DNA of 64,000 bases, taken from contig NC_051432.1 of NCBI RefSeq assembly GCF_001649575.2, positions 20,835,277 through 20,899,276 of the forward strand, in the 5' to 3' direction. Source of the DNA: Kryptolebias marmoratus (taxonomy: Eukaryota > Chordata > Actinopteri > Cyprinodontiformes > Rivulidae). This document shows positions 1 through 11,205 of the stretch, one piece after another. The position numbers and the translations under genes are program-made. Under the pieces are notes generated by a model that saw nothing but the letters and a program-made list of their open reading frames with translations, had not been told where the DNA came from and made no database searches. Every line of letters starts with the position of its first letter. The first letter of the stretch is position 1.

Positions 1-647
1 GCAGTGATTCACATTCATACTTTGAACCCAAATAACCATTTTTAAAAGAATACAGGAATCTTGTCATACAACAATCTGTAATAAAAATGTTTTCTGTAAT
101 TTATGACCCTTGGAGGTTATTAGATACAGATTTTAATGTAATTATACTGTATTTTTGCTTGACATTCAGAAACAGTGTCTAGTCAGTTATACAATTTTTT
201 TTAAATATTATTTCATCAGGAAACTGGGAAACAAAAATACAATACTGTTATTAGAGATACAGAGATGTATTCATGAATATTTCAAAAACTATAAATTTAA
301 TTATTTATGGTTATGCAATTAGAAAATCAGAACCATAATTGATATAACATTAGTGAATAATAATAGCTCAAGCCGAGGTTGGTGGCTTTTGTTTTTAATG
401 AATATGTAAAGCTTGAGAGTTGAAAATTATTAAATCTCTTAAATGAAGACAACACTTCGCAGCACCTCCTTTAGTTCAAAGGTTTAGACTATCAACAAAG
501 AAAAGGAGAAAATGTCAAGGAATTTTAAAGAAATAGTCTGTTTAAGAAATGAATGTCATGACTTTTCTCAACATTAACATACAAGTAAATTTTTAGAAAA
601 TAAAAAGTAGAAAGAATTTTATGATGATGTTCAAAAATGCAAAAAGA
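1..647. other. AT-rich non-coding DNA, nothing identified
   Basis: This stretch is strongly AT-rich, with short homopolymer runs. I see no splice-bounded open frame, RNA gene or recognisable repeat before the SINE-like copy that starts near 648. Confidence 0.6.
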
Positions 648-1006
648 CATCCATCTATTTTCTTTACCTGCTTCAATTTTTCGCAGTTGCAGGGCAGCTG
701 CTGTCCGTCTCCAGCAGTCACTGTGCGAGAGACGGGGGACACCCTGGACAGGTCGCAAGTCCATCACAGGGACACATGGAAACAGACAAACAATGCTTCA
801 CACTCTCACTCCCATCTAGGGACAATTTAGAGTTACAGATTCACCTGACATGCATGTATTTAGTCTGCTGGAGGAAACTGGAGAACCCAGAGTAAATCCA
901 CGCATGCACAGGGAGAACATGTGAACTCCACACAGAAAGTGTAAGATGATATGGAGATATAAGCCTGCAATCTTCTTGCTGTGAGGCGAAACCGCTCTAA
1001 CAATTG
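648..1006 (+). mobile_element. SINE-like fish interspersed repeat, near full length (copy 1)
   Basis: The copy starts with catccatctattttcttta and runs through the diagnostic block ccctggacaggtcgcaagtc near 742-762. Next come the segment agggacaatttagagttaca, the block cacgcatgcacagggagaac, and a tail with cttcttgctgtgaggcgaaa. From memory this order (CATCC head, dilution of 'tacaccctggacaggtcgcc agtccatcacaggg', 'gcatgcacggggagaacatg', 'gcaagaaggtcc') matches a very common teleost non-autonomous repeat whose far end resembles a tRNA-derived SINE head in reverse. It is the longest of the copies in this window. It carries several indels, so it is an old insertion. The exact family name needs a repeat library. 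Confidence 0.75.
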
Positions 1007-4000
1007 GGTCAGAATATATTTGACATCTGTAGAAGAAAATAAATATATTCAAACATTAATATCTATTAATTTAGGTAAGTTTTCACTTTTTATAGCTTTT
1101 TTTCTCATTTAAAAAGTATTTTTGTAAGGAAGAAACATCAACCCTTTGGCCCCTTTTTGTACCTTATTCTCACTGAACTCTCCACTCTGCTACAGACCTC
1201 AATTAAAAGCATTTTTGAGAAAAATATGAGATATTTGATCAGGACAGTAACTTGCACAAGACACACCTTTCAAAATAAGTAATGACTTCACATATGCTGG
1301 TGCTCAGCCTCCTGTAATGCACTTTCTTATTCTAATTTCTTTTTGTTGTTTGTTTGTGCTGAAGAAAGATTCAACGATTAGCCTCGGGCATTCTACCTCC
1401 CTTTTCCCCTCTCTTTTGCTGCTAATAATGACACTAACATCTTGACGAATGCACACTCGTTATATCTTGTGTTTGTCACATGAGACCATGATCATCAAGT
1501 CTGAAATCTCGCATCTCAGGGACCAGACTTGCATCCTTCTTGGCTTTCATCTCCCTTTTTTGCTCTTTCTTTTTCCTCTCCTTCAGTTCCTTTGAGACAG
1601 AGCTTCTATTTCTCATTTCTTTAATTATGTTTTTAATTCCAATAAAAGCCTTAGGCAGTTTTAAAAAAAGTATTAGTCCTCCTGACATACAATGTAAAAA
1701 CACACTGCCCCTCTAAGAGAAATGTTTCTTGGTACATCTTTTTGTTTAGTTTTATTAATAAATGATAAAACAAATAAAAATAGAAGATGGCACTTTGTCA
1801 TATTTAAGACAATCTGGCTGTGTAAGCATCTACTTGAAATTTATTGTGCCTTTTTTTTTCTGTCTCTCCACCAAATGTTTAGATTTTGACCAAAATTGAG
1901 CAAGACTGTTGACATATATATAAACAGACAGCTAAGTCAGACTCTTTAATCAAAACTCTAGTCAGTCAAAACTGGTGTATTAACAAATATGTTAGTCTAA
2001 AGAAACAAGCAATATAGCAATATAGCTGAGAGTGTTTACCTAAAACCTTAAAACATTTATCATATTCAAACATCCCTAGATCTTTCACTTCTTTTTTTGT
2101 TGTTTAGCTCAGTTACAAAGCGTTTATGTTAAATAATTAAAAGAAATCCAGCAAAAATATTCAAGAGCTTAATTCATCCACTGTCTTGATTTGATCATCA
2201 TTTTTGATTAAAATGATTGTTCAGATGTTTTGAAGTGAGGTGCTGTGAAAAGGTTATGAACAATATCCATATTTTATCTCCTGTAGACAGCTTTATTTCC
2301 AACCTCAGTTTGGAGAAAGAGTTTAATGCGCCAGTGTTGTTACAGCTAGCTGCTGCTGCTCTTTGCACTTGTAAATAACCATAGAATATTATGTAATTAA
2401 CTGTGCAATGGTAAATACATGGTTTTCTAAGCTGAGGTTTTTTAAAGAGTTATGTACGACCGGTACTGTTCATCATTTTTCCGCAGGATTCTAAGATCTG
2501 GACTACCACTTTAAAGAAATTTTCAGTGTTTACAAAATCAGAAATCTGCATGACAACAGCATTTATAAAAAGAGAAAAATGTGTCTACTTGTTAAAAAAA
2601 TTCTAACATGTAGGTTTTCTTCAAGATAAAACTGTCCTCCCTTCTCATCTTTGTTGAACATCTCCTCCCCGCTGCTATTTCTGAAGTAGGACATCTATGT
2701 TAAAATTATTGCTGAGAAAGATATTATTCATTTTGATGCACCGAACTACCTTGTACTGGTGTCAGGATATAGTCCAAAATTGGCATTCATTAGGGAGTGC
2801 ATGTTGACATGGCAGATGCAGCATCCTCTCAGCCCCTTACCTGATTAAGACGGCCAAGTCTGTGGGGTTAAAAGGGACACTAGGGAATAGTGTAATTCAG
2901 CTGCTGACTAAGGTCTCCAGCTTTAAGGAGCTTCTTTAGAAGATGCATTAATTCACAGTCCTTCAGAGGTAGTTCATGAGGAGGTGAGTACATTCATCAT
3001 GAATTGCTTCCTTTTTTTAATTAACAGTACAAACTGCACGTCAGCATGCCTTTGTTTCAGGTTGTTAGCTTATCAAACCCAGCCGGAGTCTAGTCTTGTG
3101 TTGTAACAGCAAATAGAACCCGCCATCATTTTTTTTTCTTCCAATGTCAAACTAATTTTAAACATCTGATGACAGAAGGATCAATTTGTTTGTGAAAATT
3201 GTTTCAACGCTGTCTGCAAGGCACTATTTCAGGGATAATGAAGAAGGATACAGCTTTAAATGATAAAGGGAATTATGTTTAAACGACCGCTCTTCGTACT
3301 GGAATGAAGCATTCACTCAGCACCAGATGTCCTTCTTGGAAGTTGAGGCTCAGTGGAAGAAAGCAATAAAGACAGGTTAAATTAAAATCAATCACCGAAA
3401 ATTGCTGCTTCTTAGCATTTTTCCTCATTTTTGTAAAACTTGCCCTAGTCCTTTCATTACTATTGTCCACATCTTAATCCCTCCCAATCTCTTGTCTTAT
3501 GGTTCTTCTTACCCTCTCACTGATAAAAACCCATCAACACCTTCCTTCCACTAAAACACCAGGAGAGCAAAAGTCAATATTTCTGAAAGTTGATTTCTTA
3601 TCTGTAATCTTTTAGTTGTAGTTGACCTTATTTGCTTTGTCACTTTGGCTGTGCTGTAGTTCGTTTGTACTCTACATGAAACAAAGCACCCAGAAACTTC
3701 TTGATTTTTTAAAAACACTTGCACGCAATACTTTTGTCAAAGAGCAACTGAGCAAGAAAACAACGGTGGCAAAAAATCCACTTCCAGATGAATGAAAAAG
3801 AAAAATCCCACTTTCCATCTTACCTGCTTACACTACTCCTCCCACAACCACTCTCTCTCTCTCCATTTTCACCTGCTGTTTGTATCTGTCCTGCACTGTG
3901 ACTTGACTTTTGTCTACACAATGAAAGACATGGAAGCTGAGCATTGATCTGCGCTGTAGGAGGGCGTGGGACAGGAAAAGCTCCTCCCAGCAGGATTTCT

Positions 4001-5492
4001 CCTTCATGTGTGGGAGCACCGGAGTGGGAGCTTGTGAATTGGGTTTTCCTTAGTGTGTTTGTGCAAATGAGGATTTTTGACACTGCATCTACAGTTGCAC
4101 ATCTTGTTTGTCTGTAGGTGGTTAAATGCACTATTCAGCTATTTGATGCTGTTAAAACAATGTGACCTCCACATGTGGGTTTGAGTCATGAAATTATGTT
4201 TGCATTGTTCATATTTTTAGGGGTTTACAAAAGTGTGTGTGCAGGTGTGTTTGCATCCATATTCATGGCTTTAGTTCATGGGTACTTTGAGTGTTTGGTT
4301 TAATATTTTCTCTGCGTGTTCTCGAGTGTTCACATGTGGTAATGGTTCTAAAATGGTGTTTCTGTGTGTTTACCTGAGTGTGATTGTTTTTCTGTGTATG
4401 TGCCTGTATGTGCAGCAGTTTATAGACTTTCACCCATCACTGAGCACACAGCACTCGTATGCCGACTCTTTCCACAGTTTAGCTGGTGGGAACACACCAC
4501 TGCTCCATGTTTCAACTAATCATACCATAGGAAACACTACCAGTCACGAAAAAGCACATATTTAGCCTCCATTATCAGACTCTACTTAGGACCATATGGA
4601 CACAATACTTGTGTATTTTATAAGTCATACCAGCAACTGGATATATATTTGCAACAAAAATGTCAAATGTTTTCAGAAAAACATAGTCAAAACTTTCCTT
4701 TCATCACAATGAAGACGTACACATATATTTTGTAAAAGAACCAATTTATCTCTGGGTTGTATTTTGCTTTCAAAGGGACACATTTCCTTTAAATTTTTGA
4801 ATTTTCCTTGAAATCTTGACCAGATTTTTTTCTGGTTTTCTAAACTTGTTTTAAAGTTTTCACTCGAACAATGGCTGTTTTTTTTTTACTCACATTCAGT
4901 CTTGAACTTGAGCATTTTCAAAAGAATATTTATTTTGGTTTGTTAAGCCTGACCTCTGAATCATTCAGGCATAAAACATGCCCCTAACCTCAGGGGATGA
5001 ACCAGTGTCGTGTTGCTAGATAACAGACAACAACGAACCAGTTTTAAATTGGATAGGCACTTTGTCACTAACCTGTCACAAAGGAACAATTTGTTCACAT
5101 TTCTTTCTTTATTTCTTTAAATATGTTAAACATACTAAAGATAACATAAGCTGACTTAGTATTTTACCAGAGAGAGAAAGTCCCAACCAGCTTTTAGTTG
5201 AAAACTTGACGTATAGTAAATGATCAACAGAAGGATAATGTGTCCTGTGTCAGGTCTTTGCTATTCAACAGCTGTAGTTTGTTGGACTTAACATTTCTTT
5301 TTTTTCCCCATTTATTTCTGTGTTTTTCATATTATCTTTGAAGCACATAGGATAATATGGTGTTGGAACAGAAAATGAATCACAAATCAGTCAGGGTTAA
5401 AAAAAAAGTCCCTCAAAAAAGCTTTAAGATCCACTAATCAAGATTGTTTTAGAAGAATAGAAAACAAGACCGAGCAGAGGAAGAAAATAAAA
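1007..5492. other. Unique non-coding DNA, no gene seen
   Basis: Mostly unique AT-rich sequence. Small open frames occur on both strands (for example 3828-4131 minus and 4278-4565 plus), but none has convincing splice borders or protein-like composition. A GC-richer patch at 3830-4040 includes a short CT run. A candidate regulatory block lies at 2760-2995 and is listed separately. Confidence 0.55.
2760..2995. promoter_or_regulatory. Candidate conserved non-coding element (weak)
   Basis: A block of balanced composition, free of simple repeats, stands out from AT-rich flanks. It includes ccttacctgattaagacggc and tttaaggagcttctttagaa. No frame stays open across it, so constraint, if any, is not coding. 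The call rests only on sequence texture. Conservation in other fish would decide it. Confidence 0.18.
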
Positions 5493-5509
5493 TAATATAT
5501 ATGTATATA

Positions 5510-5586
<77 letters not shown>
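5493..5586. repeat. (AT)n microsatellite, about 94 bp
   Basis: An almost uninterrupted alternating AT/TA run with three ATGTAT interruptions. In minus-strand translation it gives a meaningless Ile-Tyr repeat, so the open frame over it (5424-5624) is an artefact. Long AT runs can extrude as cruciforms and vary in length between individuals. Confidence 0.95.
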
Positions 5587-5587
<1 letters not shown>

Positions 5588-7069
5588 CAAAGGGAGTGAA
5601 ATTCAACTTAAAAAACACCAACAAAATAAACTAACAATTTAACTGTCTGCACTTTGATAAGATAAGAGGCTTCTTCAAAGTTCTGACAGTTAAAGTCACG
5701 TGGAGTACCAAATGCTCATGCATTTTTTGATGACTATTATCAGCCTGATTTGCTTTTTCACAGCCCCCAGTGGAATCTAAAATATACATTTTTGTAATAA
5801 CTAAAAAAAAATCAACTTCCAGAAACAATGGATCACAATACACATTCAGAGTAAAGATTTGAGGATGTGATTTTATCCAGAACAGTGCAGTTCATGCCTT
5901 ATGACAGCCCTCATTAGCTTTTTGTTGCACACATGAAGGTCATATTTAATGAGAGAAAATTGGTGTACCACAATGAGCAAAAGGAACCCAGAAATTAGAT
6001 CACATTACAGGGCTTCCAGAGCAAAATAACTTGACATATTCTTGAGTTGGCCATTTAGAGTGACGTAATGTGGTCAGTACTTCATTTGTACATCATGCCA
6101 TTAGTATAATAAAGAACAAATGAGATGGATGTTTGTGGCTTCCATGTGATGGTTTATTGGGTGTCTGGTTGTTGCTACAGTATGATATGATAGAGATGAC
6201 CAAACAATCATACATTTAACAAGCATCAAACAAGACTTGGTTTGATGTGATACTTGATGGGTTCCATATTTGACTACATAATTCACTGTCTGACTGTCAG
6301 ACTCAGTAGATCAGAATTTGAATATAAACTGTTTACAAATGTAATCACTTCTCGGCCGTGCTGAGACTCATTTCTGTTTTAAATGGATTGAATGGACCAC
6401 AGACAAAGACGGGTTTGATGATGTAAGCTGAGACCAAATAGTAATCAGTCAGTGTCTATCCTAATCAGGCTGTATCCTGACCATACGCTGACTTCAGGAA
6501 CTTTTCCGTTTTACTTATCTCTTTTACTTCCGCTTGTCTGCCTGCCAGACTGGAAGAAAGAGCACTGGGCTGAGCGAATGTCTCAGCCTCTACATGGTGT
6601 TCATACATAGAGAACAAAACACACACAAACTATGCATTTTTTATCTTCAGTGTAGTTTACTAGTGACAGCTACAATAAACACTGATCCATGTGTGAGATA
6701 TTATGGTATGACACTCACCCCTTTGCTGCAGATTGACAAAGGTTCATGGCAAAGGTTTGCTTTCTCCTTTTATATCAGAGACTGAGGAAGTATTTCTTAG
6801 TTAAACGTCTTGCTCCCTGCAGAGCTGTGCATGCATGTGTTGTGTTTCTCCCAAAATTGTCAAAATCAACATGTTACTCAGTTTTTGTATTATTCTAATT
6901 CACTGTCTTGTAAAATTTGAGTAAACATTTCATTGTTTGCAAATTTTGAGCACAGCGTTGCTTAGGCTACACTGAAAAGCCTACAACATGTTTTCACCAA
7001 TATGCATTTTTATCACAAACTGCCATGGAATCCTGAAATTGTCTGTGTGTGTTTATTTGTTCATTGTGT
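5587..7069. other. Unique non-coding DNA, no gene seen
   Basis: Unique AT-rich sequence with scattered short open frames on both strands (5631-5843 minus, 6101-6286 minus, 6534-6785 plus). None shows codon structure, splice borders or a recognisable domain. Confidence 0.55.
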
Positions 7070-7510
7070 TAGCAAAAAAATTGCATAAACCAGAAAATAA
7101 ATTTTATTGAAATTCTCAGAAAGTGATCTACAACTGATTGACTTTTGAAGTTAACATGATTAAAAATGGCCACCAGAAATAATCAAACTTAGCAAACATG
7201 AAAATGACAATAAATTGAATTTGATAGATATTGGCCTAAATTTACTGTGCTAACAAGTTCTGCAAGATCTTTATTTCAATCTTTGGCATTGACTGGTAAA
7301 GTCTGTCTGTTAGTAAAATATCTCATGAACTACGAAATAGATTTCACTGAACTTTTCAGAAAGTAATCCCTAAATGTCCGTCTACAACATTTGGAGTCAG
7401 CCTGATTCAAGATGGTGGCCACAGCTAATTAATCATAGCAAACACAAAAATGACATTAACTTACTCATTTTTAGAGACACTGAGCTAAAATTTGATGTAG
7501 TAGTAGCTGA
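7070..7510 (+). repeat. Degenerate direct repeat, two units of about 190 bp
   Basis: Two related segments lie about 240 bp apart, starting near 7070 and 7310. Shared blocks in the same order are ttagcaaaa/ttagtaaaa, tcagaaagtgatc/tcagaaagtaatc, ctacaac, gattaaaaatggccacc/gattcaagatggtggccac, tagcaaacatgaaaatgaca/tagcaaacacaaaaatgaca and gctaa. The pattern resembles a fish repeat I recall in short arrays with the core 'tcaagatggccgccacagc'. The units differ by many substitutions and small indels, so the duplication is old. Confidence 0.6.
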
Positions 7511-8836
7511 GAAATATTCCTAACAGAGAATCTTAAGGCTAAGAGATTATACACGATGACCTTCAATGTGGCAGAAACTATGCATTCCTTCAAGACATGC
7601 TAGTTGTATTCAGTTAGTTATTCAGAAGCTGGAGCATCAATAAATTCTTCATTTGTATTCTCTAGCAAAGTTTGTTTCATTGTTGATGTGATTCCCGTTT
7701 GAAGTTTGTTTCTCCAGTGTTTCACATTCAGTATGGATCTTCATTAAAATTTGCACAATAATAATTATTTCATGACTGTTTTTGAGATTTTAACAATCTT
7801 CCATCCAACCAATAATTTATACCGCAGGTTGTTACAAATGCTCTACCGTTGGTAATCAAAATCAAGACTTTTTCTTTCAATAAATGTTTTCCTTTTCAGT
7901 ATTTAAACATTCATAAAAACAGAGGAGTAATATTTTAAAGCAATCAATCAATTAAACCTTTGTTAACAAGTTCTACAGGTGCTATATGCTACTTTTTTAA
8001 TGGTATGTCAACTTTAAAAAGAGCTGATATAAAAAAAAATCTCTACTGTAACTTTCATGTGTTGAGTTTCTGTCACTCTTTTCTGATATACCTTTTAGCA
8101 CAGCTTCATGTTAAGAGCAGTGTCAGCCTAAGCATGTTTCTAATTTCTAATTTATTGGATCCAGCTGCGTTTCATTAAGTAGCTGTAATTACATTACATT
8201 ACATTAATTATTACTTTCACAAGGACGTGTTTGTGTGAGAGCTGGCTGAGGCTGTGGCTGATTAAGCACATATGTTGTAAAGTATAAGACAGGTACATGT
8301 GGTTGTAGCCGAGAAAGACAGATGTAGAAACTACAAGTCTGTCCTAAGTAGATGCAGCATCATGTAACAACTCTTTACAGTCCATAACCTTGAACTTTGC
8401 ATCCTGTTTTTTTCATATTGATAGATTAATGTGTTTTGTTTATTTCAAATATTGACCAAGTGAATTGCAGAGTGGTCCCTTTGAGACTCCTGCAAAATGT
8501 TTTGAAAGTATAAATTTAAAGGATTCTGTAACATAAATGGTAGAATTATATTGATCTGCTTTCAGTCCATTATTTTTATTTTTTCAATAAAAATAATATT
8601 ACATAAACCTTTGGTCTTTTGTTGTTATATCTCCATAGCATCTCCAGCCAGCCACTCAAGACCTTTTACCAGGTCTTTGTCAAACATGGTTTTCAAGAGC
8701 TAAGCGAATGTAACTCAGGTCAGATCAGGTAACTGCAGCAAATGGGTTTTTAAAACAACAGTGTAGTTAAAAAAACAACAAAAAAACTTTGCAGCATCTT
8801 GTCAGTTTCTCCCACACTGTCTCCCCTCTCCCACAG
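7511..8836. other. Non-coding DNA upstream of the exon at 8837, probably intron
   Basis: No second exon is recognisable here. A short (ATTAC)n-like run occurs near 8188-8206. The last 20 bases before 8837 form a pyrimidine-rich tract ending in ccacag, so if the exon call is right this stretch is intron of the same gene. Confidence 0.45.
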
Positions 8837-9012
8837 TAATCATTGGTTGTATTGATGAGCAAAGAGAGTCTCAGCGCATCAATAAGATCTCCAGTAAGAA
8901 CTCCTCTATCGATTATACAGCCTGGATGAAAGGGATGCTGAACAAGATTGAGGCAGGAAGAAAAGAAGAGGATGATGTTAGGATGGCAAAGCTCATAGCA
9001 GAACTTCTCTGA
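8837..9012 (+). CDS. Putative 3'-terminal coding exon of an unrecognised gene (partial)
   Basis: The segment follows a strong acceptor (tctcccctctcccacag, AG at 8835-8836). Only one phase stays open: two bases complete a split codon, then ATC at 8839 begins 57 sense codons ending in TGA at 9010-9012. The peptide begins IIGCIDEQRESQRINKI and ends EEDDVRMAKLIAELL. It is rich in Glu, Lys, Arg and Asp with spaced hydrophobic residues, as in an amphipathic helical C-terminus, and unlike the Phe/Leu/Ser-rich chance frames elsewhere in the window. There is no signal peptide or membrane segment in this part. I do not recognise the family. No upstream exon was found inside the window; it may lie upstream of position 1, or be too short to see. 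Two AATAAA signals about 615 bases downstream fit a last exon. The alternative is a processed remnant or chance, which the acceptor and composition make less likely. Confidence 0.6.
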
Positions 9013-9650
9013 AGAGAGTGGTAAAACACATTCCCTCCCACCTCATCACCCCCTTTGCTTTCTTTAGTTCCTTTTTTTCCACTTTGTGAGCAGGAAGCCA
9101 GACATCAAGAACATCAAAGCCCTTCTCAGATTTTGCCCTTTTCATTCAGTGCACAAGACATGATGAAGCGACAAAGACAAGAAATGGGTTGGGGAGATGA
9201 GATTGGGGATGGGAGGTTGGGGGATAGGTTGGGGGTGCTGAAGGGAAACACAACAGCAAAAAGTGATGTTGCATCTACAAAATACTTTCTTTAAATGTAT
9301 ACCCTTTTGTTACCTTGTCTCTACACATTATTGGATGTGGTTTTAAAGCAACAATAGCAAATGTGTGAACTTTAAAACTTTGTACTTTTGACTTTGCTTT
9401 GATGTCACACTGCTATTCATTATGCAGATTCCATGACTAGACACTACCCTGAAATGCCTGAGGCCTGAAAGACCCTACTTTATAAAATTTGTTTCCTGGC
9501 CAGCACAACCCGGCACCTTGCTTTATAGTACTAGGTTATCTGCCAAAAACTGTTTTACAAGAGACTTTCAGTGTGTGTAGTTTACTTGCATAAAGTCTGA
9601 CATGAGTTGAAATAATGCCTGAAGGGAATAAAATAAAAGTTTACATAAAG
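9013..9650 (+). other. Probable 3' untranslated region of the exon at 8837
   Basis: It follows the TGA at 9010-9012 and contains a G-rich stretch near 9185-9240. An open frame at 9055-9294 in this span lacks gene-like features and is treated as chance. Cleavage is expected shortly after the signals at 9627-9637, so the end given is approximate. Confidence 0.35.
9627..9637 (+). terminator. Tandem overlapping AATAAA polyadenylation signals
   Basis: The sequence aataaaataaa holds two overlapping canonical AATAAA hexamers, at 9627-9632 and 9632-9637. AATAAA is common by chance in AT-rich DNA. The call depends on position, about 615 bases after the stop codon of the putative last exon. Confidence 0.35.
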
Positions 9651-10253
9651 TTAGAAGAAGAAGAAAAAAAAACATGCTTTAGTGGGCAAACACTCTGGCA
9701 AATGTAGTGAAAAGATCCAGGAAAAAAAAAAGACTATCAAATGAAACCAGCCCCTGGAAATAAATCAGATGAGCAAAAGGCTAAACAAGAGTAAACATTG
9801 AACCGCCTTCTACATGCTGGAAAAGACTAATAGAAAAAAAAAGAAAACAGGCAAATGTCGGCTTAACCTTGTTGATTTTGAGCTGGTAAGTGATATCCAA
9901 TCAAGTCAATGGTTCCGTGTTGTGTTTGCTTTACTTGTGTCAGTAAAGCTATCAGTGCATGGGTTTGCAATCATGAAGAGAGTCATTCTGAGAGCGTTGC
10001 TGGTTAATAATCTAAAATCTGGTTAAAAACCTGCAACAAGATTTGACTCAACAGAGGCTTAAGCAATGGTTTTATTAAAACCACAAGAAAGCAATATAGA
10101 AATAAAACTCTTACTCACTGTAGTTAATGGATTAATCTATTTCTATGCTAATTTAACATTGCAACATGTTTATTTACTTTAGACAAGTGTTTCCCAACCC
10201 CATCTGAGATTCTATAGGGATGTAACAACCAAAGGTTCATGAAAAATTTATAT
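9651..10253. other. Non-coding DNA, no gene seen
   Basis: AT-rich sequence with poly-A runs near 9660-9735. The open frame at 9814-10026 starts in a lysine-rich A run and has no recognisable domain. Confidence 0.55.
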
Positions 10254-10383
10254 CATCCATCCATCCATCCAGTTTCTTCACCTGCTTCTCCATATAGAGT
10301 CACGGGGGAGCTGGTGCCTGTCTACATTGGTCACTGTGCGAGAAGTGGGGTACACCCTGGACAGGTTCCAGGTCCATCACAGA
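10254..10383 (+). mobile_element. SINE-like fish repeat, 5' fragment (copy 2)
   Basis: A clear (CATC)n head is followed by cacgggggagctggtgcctg, gtcactgtgcgagaagtggg and tacaccctggacaggttcca, and the copy stops after gtccatcaca. This is the first third of the family seen at 648-1006. The break is abrupt and is followed by an A-rich stretch. Confidence 0.75.
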
Positions 10384-10954
10384 AAATCTATGCACTTAAA
10401 ATAAAATAAAATAATAAACCAAATAGGAGGAAACGCAAAAATTTTAAAAAGAAAAAGAAGAAAAAAAAGTACAGCTTTGCATGTTTTAGGACCCCCCCAC
10501 CACCACCTTCCCATTTCAACACACTTGATTTTAAATTGTTAAAGGTGTTTAACAGATTTCTGCAGAACTTAACATCAAGTTGTTGGTGGTAATTCATTCA
10601 GTCAGGTGTGTCGGCACAAATAAACATCTAAGACATGCGGTACAGTGTGTCCTGACGACCAGGGCACACTAATCTGTGCAATGTATAGTGCTGCTTAGAA
10701 ATACTTGAAACATATTGCACAAATATGTTTTCATTTTCACAGACTTATTCTTAATTGCATTCTCAGATTTACATAAGTAAGCTGTGCTATTTCAATTTTT
10801 ACGAAAACACTACTGATTATTGATTTCTTGCACAGAAATACGTGTTAAAACCTTAAATAAAAAAAGGGATCTGCTTCCACAGAGAGTTAATTTGACTAAA
10901 AATATCCTAAAGTGAGGCATATGCCCCTCTGCCAAGCTTGTCATTAATTGCAGT
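10384..10954. other. A-rich and unique non-coding DNA
   Basis: An A-rich run with AATAA-type units at 10400-10470 follows the truncated SINE-like copy. The remainder is unique. No gene is seen. The open frame at 10388-10597 minus is mostly poly-Phe from the A run. Confidence 0.55.
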
Positions 10955-11205
10955 GAGAGCTGAAGGGAGAAGGAGAGGTGAGATGAAAGGAGATTAGCTT
11001 AGACAGAAAGAAGAGGCAATAAGGGAGGGAGAGATGGAGCGAGGTGAAATGAGGAGACAGGAAGTAAAGGACATGAAGAGAACAGAAGAGAGGAAACAGA
11101 AAAGAACAGGAGGGTGAGAAGCATGTAAGCTGAGATAGAGCAGCTGCAACAGTAGTGTTAACAGAGAGAGAGGAGATGCAGGAGAGAGGAGGAAGATAAT
11201 ATGGA
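10955..11205 (+). repeat. Purine-biased (GA-rich) tract, about 250 bp
   Basis: The + strand is almost entirely A and G, with units such as gaagggagaaggagagg, gagggagagatggagcgagg and agagagagaggagatg. The two overlapping minus-strand frames here (10944-11243, 10994-11227) translate to Ser/Leu/Phe/Pro-rich sequence typical of a polypyrimidine strand and are not genes. Confidence 0.75.

Noticed and set aside
3820..4131. Two overlapping minus-strand frames in a GC-richer patch, with a possible exon between acceptor-like and donor-like sites
   Set aside because: Splice-like sites occur, but two frames are open at once and neither peptide is family-like. A CT repeat generates part of it.
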